From JAZDCJ01 sp036311985 (GTDB lineage: Bacteria; Actinomycetota; Actinomycetes; Actinomycetales; Micrococcaceae): a DNA stretch of 39,737 nucleotides. The notes beneath the pieces were generated by a model. It was not told the origin of the DNA, did not search any database, and worked only from the letters and a program-made list of their open reading frames with translations. Of the stretch, positions 29,499-36,753 are shown one piece after another (position 1 is the stretch's first letter; every line of letters begins with the position of its first letter). The stretch is from NCBI RefSeq assembly GCF_036311985.1, contig NZ_JAZDCJ010000054.1; one strand, written 5' to 3'. The translations under genes were made by a program, and so were the position numbers.

Positions 29499-30761
29499 TC
29501 AAGGGCCGGGCGGTTTCCGGGGAGACTGCGACGCGTCCTGCTCAAACCAGGCCCGGCCGTGGCGGTATCGGACGGCCCAGCCGTCGAAGCCGGCAGGGCG
29601 CAGGTCGATCCGGTCCAGCACTCCGTCCTGCGGGCGGAGGACGGCGGGCACGCGGTCCCGGTACTCGTCCTCGTCGAGGAACTCCGCCTCCTCCGTGGAC
29701 GCCGTCACGGCCTCCACGCCGTTCGGCGTCCGCGCCACGGGGATCCCGGCGAAGAGCTCCCCGGCGAACGCGAAGACGTACGGTCCCGTGCCGCCCGCGT
29801 CCCGCGGAACGGGCGGCGTGGCCTCCCCGTCCCAGAGCCACGGCTGCTCCGCGATCCGGCGGAACCCGTCCGGCGCCAGCGCGTTGACCACGTCGATCCC
29901 GTGCTCGGGGCAATACGGGGCGGCGGGGACCAGCTCGTCGAACAACTCCGCGTCGTCCGGCCATCGCTCGAGCTCCGCGGCACACGAGCAATCGGGGCCG
30001 CCCTCACCGGGGACCATGCCCGTCTCCCGGCTCGGGTCGAGCACCACCGGGCCGCCCGGCGCGAACGGCAGCTGGCACACCGTGCCCGTGGCGCCGCCGA
30101 CGACCACCTGGCGGGCAAGGCACCCGGCCCACCAGATCACGGCGAGCAGCCCGGCACCGAGGCCCACGGCGAGCGCCACGTCCGAGAAGGTCGTCTCGCC
30201 GAGCTCGGCCTCGGTCAGCCCCAGCTCGCCGGGCAGGATCCACCGCGCCGCCGCGAAGCCGGCCGCGGAACCGGCGGTGAACAACAGCGCCGTCTTCAGC
30301 CCACGCCGCCGGGCCAGCGACAGGCTGGCCCGGGCGCGCGGGCCGACCTCCACGGATTCGGACGTCGCGCCCGCGACGAGGAGGGCGCGGACGGCGGCGC
30401 CCCGGCGTCGTACTCCGAGCAGCTGGCACCCGGCCCAGCCGGCCGCGACGGCCGCGCCCGCCAGCCAGACCAGGGCCACGCCGGGCTTGCCCTCGAGGTG
30501 GAAGACTGCTGCGGCGTAGGCCAGGACGGGCGGCGCGGCGGCCGGGGCGCGCCGCCCCAGGGTCCAGGCGCCGAAGCAGAAGGCGAGCACCAGGTACAGC
30601 CCCGCCTGGTCGTAGGCCTCCCGCACGGTCCACGGGCCTTCCCACGTGGGCCCGTCGAGCTGCTCCCAGCCGCGGTCGGCGACGAACGCCGCGGTGATCG
30701 TGAGCGCGGAGGTGGCCGTCGCGACGATCCATTGCCGGGCCGCCGCCCGCTTCCCGCGCAC
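29499..30761 (-). CDS. unknown membrane protein, paralogue of the one at 33743
   Basis: A 420-residue protein with about six hydrophobic segments in the first ~230 residues and a soluble C-terminal part (with PDCSCAAELERWPDDAELFDE and FVFAFAGELFAG-like stretches). Start GTG at 30761; an in-frame TGA lies two codons upstream, so nothing longer is possible. The start codon and its upstream sequence lie inside copy B of the 98-bp element. The middle part (RRAPAAAPPVLAYAAAV, RRRGLKTALLF) parallels the protein at 33743-34711. I do not recognise a family or function. Confidence 0.7.
   Translation of the reverse strand: MRGKRAAARQWIVATATSALTITAAFVADRGWEQLDGPTWEGPWTVREAYDQAGLYLVLAFCFGAWTLGRRAPAAAPPVLAYAAAVFHLEGKPGVALVWLAGAAVAAGWAGCQLLGVRRRGAAVRALLVAGATSESVEVGPRARASLSLARRRGLKTALLFTAGSAAGFAAARWILPGELGLTEAELGETTFSDVALAVGLGAGLLAVIWWAGCLARQVVVGGATGTVCQLPFAPGGPVVLDPSRETGMVPGEGGPDCSCAAELERWPDDAELFDELVPAAPYCPEHGIDVVNALAPDGFRRIAEQPWLWDGEATPPVPRDAGGTGPYVFAFAGELFAGIPVARTPNGVEAVTASTEEAEFLDEDEYRDRVPAVLRPQDGVLDRIDLRPAGFDGWAVRYRHGRAWFEQDASQSPRKPPGP
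30398..30411 (-). repeat. dispersed 14-mer copy 10 (one mismatch)
   Basis: ACGACGCCGGGGCG in a loop of the unknown membrane protein, read as VRRRG. Confidence 0.6.
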
Positions 30762-30848
30762 CTTTCACGCCTCGCGCGCACTTTTACGCCGCGCGGACGC
30801 CGCTGACCAGGGGGTTTTAGAGTGCTTGAAGGTAAAAGTGCGCTGGGG
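30751..30848 (+). repeat. 98-bp intergenic element, copy B
   Basis: Units GCGCACCTTT at 30756 and GCGCACTTTT at 30776 (20 bp apart) and inverted AAAAGTGCGC at 30834-30843. GCGCACTTTTAC and GTAAAAGTGCGC form a perfect 12-bp inverted repeat around 44 bp. It lies after the quinone oxidoreductase stop and supplies the start codon region of the next gene on the minus strand. Confidence 0.7.
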
Positions 30849-30858
30849 AAGGGGGTGG

Positions 30859-31809
30859 TCAGGCCCAGGGGAGGACGACGACGTTGCCCGTCTTGCGGCC
30901 GGAATCCACCAGGGCGTGGGCTTCCGGGAGCGCGTCGAGGCCGCCGATCACGCGGGTGAACGGGTCGAGCGCGCCGCGGGCGGCGAGGTCCAGCAGGTAC
31001 GCGACCAGCTCGGGGGAGTCGCTCGCGATCCCGGCGACGACCCGCCCGCGCGCCGTGATGGTGGTCAGCAGGTCGGCGGCGGCGAGCACCACGGTGCCGC
31101 GCTCGCCGGCGAGCCGCTTGCCGAGCGCGGCGGAGACGTTGCCGACCGCGTCGAGGACCAGGTCGAAGGGGCCGGTCAGCGATTCGACGGGCGTGCGCGT
31201 GTAGTCCACGGCCTCGTCCGCGCCCAGCCGGGCCAGGAGCTCCTGGTTGGCGGGCCCCGCGACGGCCGTGACGTGCGCGCCGAAGTGCTTCGCGAGCTGC
31301 ACCGCCGAGGAGCCCACGGCCCCGGAGGCCCCGTTGACCAGCACCCTTGCGCCCGGCGCGAGGCGGGCCTTGTCGCGCAGGAAGTGCAGCGCCGTCGTCC
31401 CCCCGAAGAGCAGTCCCGCGGCGTCCGCGTGGCCGAGCTGCGCCGGCTTGGGCACGAGGATGCGGGCGGGGACGACGGCGAACTGGGCGTGGGTGCCGAG
31501 CCGTCCGTTCATCCCGGCGACCTCGTCTCCGGGGGTGTGGCCCTCGACTCCGTCGCCCAGTTCCTCGACGGTCCCGGAGAACGCCATGCCGAGGACCTTG
31601 CGGCGCGGGCCGCGCAGGCCGATCGCCAGGCGGGCCGGGAGGCCGAAGCCGCGCGGGAAGCGGCCGCCGCGCATGCGCGAGTCCCCGGCGGTGACGGCCG
31701 AGGCCTCGACGCGGACGAGGACCTCGCCGGGACCCGGTATGGGGCGCGGGACCTCGGTGACGTCGAGCGACTCCGGCGGGCCGTAGCGGTGCGCGATCGC
31801 TGCCTTCAT
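30859..31809 (-). CDS. NADPH:quinone oxidoreductase-like MDR protein
   Basis: A 316-residue zinc-free medium-chain reductase. GroES-like N-terminal half: MKAAIAHRYGPPESLDVTEVPRPIPGPGEVLVRVEASAV. Rossmann half with the MDR nucleotide loop VLVNGASGAVGSSAVQLAKHFGA and later LARLGADEAVDYT. It ends SGRKTGNVVVL, as usual. Such enzymes reduce quinones or enals with NADPH. It is divergent from a TetR gene, and both start regions contain CTTAC-N4-GTAAG sites, so it is probably induced by a compound sensed by that TetR. Confidence 0.9.
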   Translation of the reverse strand: MKAAIAHRYGPPESLDVTEVPRPIPGPGEVLVRVEASAVTAGDSRMRGGRFPRGFGLPARLAIGLRGPRRKVLGMAFSGTVEELGDGVEGHTPGDEVAGMNGRLGTHAQFAVVPARILVPKPAQLGHADAAGLLFGGTTALHFLRDKARLAPGARVLVNGASGAVGSSAVQLAKHFGAHVTAVAGPANQELLARLGADEAVDYTRTPVESLTGPFDLVLDAVGNVSAALGKRLAGERGTVVLAAADLLTTITARGRVVAGIASDSPELVAYLLDLAARGALDPFTRVIGGLDALPEAHALVDSGRKTGNVVVLPWA

Positions 31810-31818
31810 GAACTTCCC

Positions 31819-31866
31819 CTTACACTCGTAAGCCTGTGGGATCGAGCGTAGGCTTACGGCTGTAAG
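31819..31866. promoter_or_regulatory. two TetR operators CTTAC-N4-GTAAG in a divergent promoter
   Basis: CTTACACTCGTAAG (31819-31832) and CTTACGGCTGTAAG (31853-31866) are perfect 5-bp inverted repeats centred 34 bp apart. Between and over them, a minus -10 (TACGCT, 31850-31845) and a plus -10 (TAGGCT, 31849-31854) share two bases. Each operator lies at or after one start point, so both directions can be blocked. Confidence 0.75.
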
Positions 31867-31883
31867 AAGACAAGGGGTGGGAC

Positions 31884-32648
31884 GTGAACGCGAGGGAACC
31901 ATTGAGCCGCGAGCGCGTCGTCGAGGCCGCCGTGGCCGTCGCCGACCGCGGCGGTCTGGCCGCGGCGAGCATGCGCGGCGTCGCGGCGGAGCTCGGCGTG
32001 GAGGCGATGTCGCTCTACCACCACGTGGCCGGCAAGGACGCCCTGCTGGACGCGCTCGTGGATTGGGTCTTCGCACGGATCGAACTGCCCGGGGAGCGCG
32101 ATCCGTGGCGGCCCGCGATGGCCGCACGCGCCGCCTCCGCGCGCTCGGTCCTGGCCGCGCACCCGTGGGCGCTGGGCCTGATCGAGTCCCGCCGCGTGCC
32201 CGGACCGGCGCTGCTCGCCCACCACAACGCGGTCCTCGGCAACCTGCGCGCCAACGGCTTCCCCGTCCGGCTCGCCGCCCACGCGTTCTCCGCGCTGGAC
32301 TCGTACGTCTATGGGTTCGTGCTGACCGAACTGAACCTGCCGTTCGACGCCGCGGGGGACGGCGCGAACGGGGAGGCGGGGGACGGCGGGGGCGGGGGAG
32401 CCGGTCGGGAGGCGGCAGCGGGCCGGGCGGCGGGCGCGGGAGCCGTTGGGAGCGGAGACGCCGGCCGGGAGACTGGAGGAGCGGCCGCGGACTTCGCCGA
32501 GGGCCTCCTCGACGCCCTCGCGCCGTATCCGCACCTGCTCGAGATGGTCGGCGGGGTGGTCTCGCGGCGGGACTACGCCTACGCGGACGAGTTCGCGCCC
32601 GGGCTCGAGCTGATCCTGGACTCGCTCGAGCGCCGGCTGGAAGGCTGA
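31884..32648 (+). CDS. TetR-family repressor of the quinone oxidoreductase gene
   Basis: A 254-residue protein with GTG start. N-terminal HTH: SRERVVEAAVAVADRGGLAAASMRGVAAELGVEAMSLYHHVAGKDALLDALVD, with the SLYHHV form typical of TetR proteins near oxidoreductase genes. The C-terminal TetR_C-like domain is interrupted by a ~45-residue Gly/Ala-rich insertion (about 155-200) of no obvious structure. AAGGGGTGGGAC precedes the start. It should bind the two CTTAC-N4-GTAAG sites upstream and repress itself and the divergent gene. Confidence 0.88.
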   Translation: MNAREPLSRERVVEAAVAVADRGGLAAASMRGVAAELGVEAMSLYHHVAGKDALLDALVDWVFARIELPGERDPWRPAMAARAASARSVLAAHPWALGLIESRRVPGPALLAHHNAVLGNLRANGFPVRLAAHAFSALDSYVYGFVLTELNLPFDAAGDGANGEAGDGGGGGAGREAAAGRAAGAGAVGSGDAGRETGGAAADFAEGLLDALAPYPHLLEMVGGVVSRRDYAYADEFAPGLELILDSLERRLEG

Positions 32649-32734
32649 GCCTGCGAGTGCCTGCCGTGCGCGGGCCGCGGAACCGGAGTGCGTCACGTTG
32701 GCGCAATGTGTGCCCCGCATCACGGCCGCGCGCC

Positions 32735-32740
32735 TACGCT
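32735..32740 (+). promoter_or_regulatory. -10 hexamer TACGCT for the PfkB kinase gene
   Basis: TACGCT lies 68 bp before the ATG, which has GGAGG upstream. Confidence 0.35.
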
Positions 32741-32808
32741 GGACGGCAACGGTCGACGACGTCGCGGCCACCCACCCCAACCGCCACCGCACCGGAGGTT
32801 ACTTTCCC

Positions 32809-33735
32809 ATGCCCGCAGCAGAGAACACCGTTCTGTCCCACGACGTCCTCGTGGTCGGCGAGGCCCTGGTCGACGTCGTCCTGCAGGACGGCGGCACGCG
32901 GGAGCACCCCGGAGGCTCGCCGGCGAACGTCGCCTACGGGCTGGCCCGCCTCGGCCTGGACACGACGCTCCTGACGGCCCTGGGCGAGGACGCGCACGGG
33001 GCGCTGATCCGGGAGCACCTGTCCGGGGCCGGCGTCGGGCTCGCCCCCGTCGAGGCTCCGCTCGAGCGCACGGCCAGTGCGACGGCGGTGCTCGCCCCGG
33101 ACGGCTCCGCCGAGTACGAGTTCGACATCCGCTGGGAGCCGGCACCCGTCCTGCCGCTGCCCCCGGCCCGGGCCATCCACACCGGCTCGATCGCCGCGTT
33201 CCTGGCGCCCGGCGCGGCCACGGTGCGCTCGATCCTCGAGGTGGCGCCGGCCGGCACGGTGATCACCTACGACCCGAACATCCGTCCCGCGCTGCTCGGC
33301 ACGCACGCCGAGGCCCTCGCGGCGTTCGAGGAGCTCGCCCCGCTCGCGCACGTGGTCAAGCTCAGCGACGAGGACGCCGCCTGGCTCTACCCCGGTCGCG
33401 GGCTCGACGACGTCGCGGCCAGGATCATCGAGCTCGGCGCGCGCCTCGGCGTCGTCACCCTCGGGGCCGGCGGCTCGCTGCTGCGCAGCGCGGACCGGGA
33501 GCTGCGGGTCCCCGCGGTCGCCTCGCAGGTCGTGGACACCATCGGCGCCGGCGACTCCTACATGGCGGCGCTCATCGCGGGCGTCCTGGAAACGGGGACG
33601 GAGGAGCTCGGGGCGGCAGAACTGGCGCGGCTCGGCTCGCTCGCCGCGGCGGCAGCGGCCCTGACCGTGCGCCGGGCCGGGGCGAACCCGCCCACGCGCA
33701 CCGAGCTCGACGGGCTGCTCGCCGGCGAAGGCTGA
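32809..33735 (+). CDS. PfkB-family carbohydrate kinase (fructokinase-like)
   Basis: A 308-residue sugar kinase. N-terminal PfkB motif GGSPANVAYGLARLG (about 42-56), substrate region, YDPNIRP near residue 155, a KLSDEDAAWL stretch, GVVTLGAGGSL, and the C-terminal ATP/anion-hole signature DTIGAGDSYMAALIAG with the catalytic Asp in GAGD. ATG at 32809 has GGAGGT upstream and fits the family start; a TTG at 32698 would add 37 unconserved residues. Likely phosphorylates fructose or a related sugar; the exact substrate is not shown by sequence. Confidence 0.9.
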   Translation: MPAAENTVLSHDVLVVGEALVDVVLQDGGTREHPGGSPANVAYGLARLGLDTTLLTALGEDAHGALIREHLSGAGVGLAPVEAPLERTASATAVLAPDGSAEYEFDIRWEPAPVLPLPPARAIHTGSIAAFLAPGAATVRSILEVAPAGTVITYDPNIRPALLGTHAEALAAFEELAPLAHVVKLSDEDAAWLYPGRGLDDVAARIIELGARLGVVTLGAGGSLLRSADRELRVPAVASQVVDTIGAGDSYMAALIAGVLETGTEELGAAELARLGSLAAAAAALTVRRAGANPPTRTELDGLLAGEG

Positions 33736-33742
33736 GGCCGGT

Positions 33743-34711
33743 TCACGGGCTCCCGGGTCCGCGTGGCCCGGCGGCGTCCGGGTGCGCATGCACCGAGATG
33801 GCCGGGGGAGCCTCCGTTCCCACTTCCGTGAACCCGCGGCCCGAGCGGGTCACCGCGAGCCCGGTGGAGGCCGGCCCCAGGTAGTAGGCGACGAACCCCG
33901 TGTCCGCGTCGTGCGCCGCCTCCGCCGGCAGCCGCAGCGGGCCTTCGCGCAGCGGAACCTCCCACACGGCAAGGCCGACCATCAGGCGCGCGGCGGAACG
34001 TCCTGCCACGCGCGCCCAGTACCCGAAAGCCAGGGCGGTGAAGAGGACGGCGAAGACGGCGCCTGCGCCCGGGTGGTGGCCCCTGAAGTCCAACCTCGGG
34101 AAGAGCCTCTGATACATCGGGTCCGGGTCCGAGACGACCTCGAAGTCCGCGATGAGGAAAAGGATGATTGCGGCCGCGGTGGTGCCGACGGCAAGGAGGA
34201 CGCCCTTGCGGGCAGTCCGCAGGACGTAGGAGTCGACCCCGGCCCCGACCTCCGGGACGATTCCCCCGTCCGGCGTGTCCCGGGCGAGCGACGCCGCGGC
34301 CAGGGTGCCGCGGACGGACCGGCGGAGGCAGACGGCGGCCCACGCCAGGGACAGCACGGCGCCCGCAGCGGCAACGTAGGCGCCGCCGGATCCGTCGATC
34401 CCATAGGGGACCGCGAGCGCGGCGAGCACCGGCGGCGTCGCGATCGATGCGTGCCGGCCGAGGCCGACCCAGAAGAGTCCGACGAACACATAGGAGGCCC
34501 ACGGGGGTCCGATGAGAAAGCCGCCGACGAAGTACTCGACGGCGGGGCCCCCGCCCTCGTCCGGCAGGAGGCGCTCGATGAGCAGCAGGCCGCCGACCGT
34601 CGCCCCGGTGATCAGCCCGGCGACGAGCGCCTGGAGCGCCGGGGACACGTCGAGGGGAAGGTCGCGCCAGCGGGCGGGATCGGGGCGGATCAGGCGGAGG
34701 CTGCGGGTCAT
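33743..34711 (-). CDS. unknown membrane protein, paralogue of the one at 29499
   Basis: A 322-residue protein with about six hydrophobic segments (ALQALVAGLITGATVGGLLLIE, FLIGPPWASYVFVGLFWVGLG, AAAGAVLSLAWAAVCL, GVLLAVGTTAAAIILFLIADF, AVFAVLFTALAFGYWA) and a short soluble tail. RHASIATPPVLAALAV and RTARKGVLLAVG correspond to stretches of the 29499-30761 protein. No catalytic motif is seen; function unknown. A -10 TAGACT stands upstream. Its stop is 7 bp from the convergent kinase stop. Confidence 0.75.
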   Translation of the reverse strand: MTRSLRLIRPDPARWRDLPLDVSPALQALVAGLITGATVGGLLLIERLLPDEGGGPAVEYFVGGFLIGPPWASYVFVGLFWVGLGRHASIATPPVLAALAVPYGIDGSGGAYVAAAGAVLSLAWAAVCLRRSVRGTLAAASLARDTPDGGIVPEVGAGVDSYVLRTARKGVLLAVGTTAAAIILFLIADFEVVSDPDPMYQRLFPRLDFRGHHPGAGAVFAVLFTALAFGYWARVAGRSAARLMVGLAVWEVPLREGPLRLPAEAAHDADTGFVAYYLGPASTGLAVTRSGRGFTEVGTEAPPAISVHAHPDAAGPRGPGSP

Positions 34712-34741
34712 GGTGTCCTTGGCTTCGGAGGCGTCACCGGC

Positions 34742-34747
34742 AGTCTA
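34742..34747 (-). promoter_or_regulatory. -10 hexamer TAGACT for the membrane protein at 33743
   Basis: On the minus strand TAGACT lies about 30 bp before the ATG, with CAAGGAC as a weak ribosome binding site. Confidence 0.35.
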
Positions 34748-34823
34748 GGACGGCTTCGCCCACCGATCTCGCGCGGGGAGCGAGGCTGTGGATAGCGGGG
34801 TGCGCGGAGGACCCGCCGCGGCG

Positions 34824-34858
34824 CCGTCGTCCGCTTCCCCCTCCGTCGTCCGCTTCCC
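34824..34858 (+). repeat. direct repeat pair CCGTCGTCCGCTTCCC
   Basis: Two exact 16-bp copies at 34824-34839 and 34843-34858, 19 bp apart, in the 166-bp gap downstream of the Lrp gene. The unit resembles the CCGTCGTGCTC pair beside the 98-bp element at 27861. Confidence 0.6.
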
Positions 34859-34859
34859 T

Positions 34860-34874
34860 CCCGTGGAAGACGGG
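34860..34874 (-). terminator. hairpin after the Lrp gene
   Basis: CCCGT-GGAAG-ACGGG is a perfect 5-bp stem, 3 nt after the Lrp stop on the minus strand. Confidence 0.45.
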
Positions 34875-34877
34875 CGC

Positions 34878-35885
34878 CTAGGCCGGCGGCACGACGTACC
34901 GCTCGGTGAACCGCCCGTCGTGATCCAGCAGGTGGCCCAGCCGCTTGGGCGTGCGCAGGACGATCTGCCGCCTGATCTTGACCCCCGTCTGGGAAAGCGA
35001 GTCGATCTTCGCCTCGAGGGCGTGCAGGACGCCCAGGCTGCGCAGCCACACGTCGAAGGTGAGGTTGGCCGGGCCCGCGGACGTGCCCACGTAGCGGACC
35101 TCGGGCTGCGCCGTCAGCGCGGCGGCGACCGCGGTGAGCTGGCGGGGCGGGACCTCGACGAAGTACCAGATGTGCACGGGCCACCCCGACCAGGCATTGA
35201 CGACGTCCGTCCTCAACCTGAACTCGTCGCCGTGCAGCACCACGGCGATCCCGTCGTGGACCTTCTGCTCGCTCACGCCCAGGGTGCGGGCCAGCACGGA
35301 GGCCGGCACACGGGCATCTCGCCCGAGTTCCGCCATGAGGGCGCTGCGGAAGGCGGGATCCAGGTTCCTCGAGGCCCGGGCCCGCGGCGGACGGGGGCCG
35401 CTGATCCGGCCCGCCTCCTCCGGCTCGAGCGCCCTGAGGTTCCACCGGTCCCCGGTCTTGAGGATCGAGGTGGCGACGTGCGCCCGTACGTCCCGCACGC
35501 CGGGCAGTGACGGCACGGTCTCCAGGAGCATGGCGGCCAGCGCGGACGGGTGGGGCGCGTTGAGGGTCGCGACCAGGCACGTCCCCGAGGACGTGGCATC
35601 CAGCGTCATGGCCGTCGGCAGCTCCGCGAGGGTGTCCGTGACGTCGGCGAGCGCGCCGGGCTCGACGTCGATCTCCGCGAACGCCGTATGGCTCCGGGTG
35701 TTGATCCAGGTGGGGTGCCCGGTGGTCCTGACGAGGCCGGCCTCGTAGAGCCGCGCGAACCTTTGCGCGAGCGCCGAGGGGCTGGCGGACAACGCACGGG
35801 AGAGCTCGCTCCACGGGGCGCGCGGAGAAATCTGGAGTGCGTGAATCAGCCGGGCGTCGTCTTCTGAGATCGAGTTTCCATTCAT
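34878..35885 (-). CDS. double-module Lrp/AsnC-family regulator
   Basis: A 335-residue protein, about twice the usual Lrp length. Module 1: HTH in SEDDARLIHALQISPRAPWSELSRALSASPSALAQRFARL followed by a RAM-like ligand domain (about 65-150). Module 2: a second HTH (LMAELGRDARVPASVLARTLGVSEQKVHDGI, about 190-225) and a second RAM-like domain. Two-module Lrp proteins are common in actinobacteria. It is divergent from the DUF5058-partner-M20D operon and likely controls it in answer to an amino-acid-like ligand; the ATCTGG sites at its start support this. Confidence 0.88.
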   Translation of the reverse strand: MNGNSISEDDARLIHALQISPRAPWSELSRALSASPSALAQRFARLYEAGLVRTTGHPTWINTRSHTAFAEIDVEPGALADVTDTLAELPTAMTLDATSSGTCLVATLNAPHPSALAAMLLETVPSLPGVRDVRAHVATSILKTGDRWNLRALEPEEAGRISGPRPPRARASRNLDPAFRSALMAELGRDARVPASVLARTLGVSEQKVHDGIAVVLHGDEFRLRTDVVNAWSGWPVHIWYFVEVPPRQLTAVAAALTAQPEVRYVGTSAGPANLTFDVWLRSLGVLHALEAKIDSLSQTGVKIRRQIVLRTPKRLGHLLDHDGRFTERYVVPPA

Positions 35886-35918
35886 CTGGAAGCCAACTTT
35901 CCCAGATTCAGCCAGATT
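35884..35918. promoter_or_regulatory. ATCTGG/CCAGAT sites, Lrp operator
   Basis: ATCTGG (35884-35889) faces CCAGATT at 35902-35908 and again at 35912-35918, 10 bp apart. One more ATCTGG lies inside the lrp gene (about 35830). The cluster covers the lrp start and is about 90 bp before the operon start. Confidence 0.55.
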
Positions 35919-36005
35919 TACGCAATGGAAACCGGCTATGTCCAAGATCACAAGACAGCCCGTCCCGCCCCGGGAACGGGTTCCTACGATCCCCAAGGAG
36001 CCTCC

Positions 36006-36734
36006 ATGGAGGACACCGTTCCGACCTTGGCCCAAACCGTCAACCACCCGCTGCTCTGGCTCGGCGCCGTCCTGGTGCTGATCGTCATCCTGGTCCAGAG
36101 CGTCGTCTACCTCCGGGCGGCCAAGGCCGCCGCGACGTCCGTGGGCATGCCGTCCGCCGACGTGCGCACGGCCTTCCGCGCCGGCGGCGTCTCCGCCATC
36201 GGCCCGTCGATCGCCGTCTGCCTCGTCGCCCTCGCCCTGCTTCCCCTGTTCGGCAACCCCAGCACCATCACCCGGATCGGCCTCATCGGCTCGGCCGCCT
36301 ACGAGACCATCGCGGCGAACCTCGCCCTCGGCACCATGGGCTCCGGGCTCGGCCAACCGGGCGTGGACGGCAACATGCTCGTGACGATGCTCCTGGCCCT
36401 CGCGATCGGCGGCAGCGGCTGGATGGTGGTCACGCTCATCATGACCCCCATCATGAAGCGCGGCATGGCCGCCGGCACCACCACCAAGACCGCCCGCAAG
36501 CGCTCCGCGCGCTGGGCCCTCCTGCCCGTCGCCGCCCTCATCGGCGCGTTCTTCACCATGGGCCTGAAGGAGGTCGCGGCCAGCTTCAACGGCGCCCTCG
36601 TCTTCGGCACCTCCGCCCTCCTCATGCTGGTCCTGACGCTCGTGGCCAAGCGCCTGGACAAGCCGATGCTGCTCGAGTTCGCCCTCGGCGCGTCGATGAT
36701 CGGCGCGCTCGCCGTCGGCTACCTCGTCTCCTGA
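36006..36734 (+). CDS. DUF5058 family membrane protein
   Basis: A 242-residue protein with about seven predicted helices, starting with LLWLGAVLVLIVILVQSVVYL (about 15-35), then AIGPSIAVCLVALALLPLFG, and ending LLEFALGASMIGALAVGYLVS. ATG at 36006 has AAGGAG upstream; the longer ATG at 35925 would add an uncharged, unconserved leader and lies next to the operators. DUF5058 is a domain of unknown function that, as I recall, is found next to amidohydrolases. It is first of three genes; a transport role with its partner is inference. Confidence 0.83.
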   Translation: MEDTVPTLAQTVNHPLLWLGAVLVLIVILVQSVVYLRAAKAAATSVGMPSADVRTAFRAGGVSAIGPSIAVCLVALALLPLFGNPSTITRIGLIGSAAYETIAANLALGTMGSGLGQPGVDGNMLVTMLLALAIGGSGWMVVTLIMTPIMKRGMAAGTTTKTARKRSARWALLPVAALIGAFFTMGLKEVAASFNGALVFGTSALLMLVLTLVAKRLDKPMLLEFALGASMIGALAVGYLVS

Positions 36735-36753
36735 ATCCGTGAGAGGACCCACC

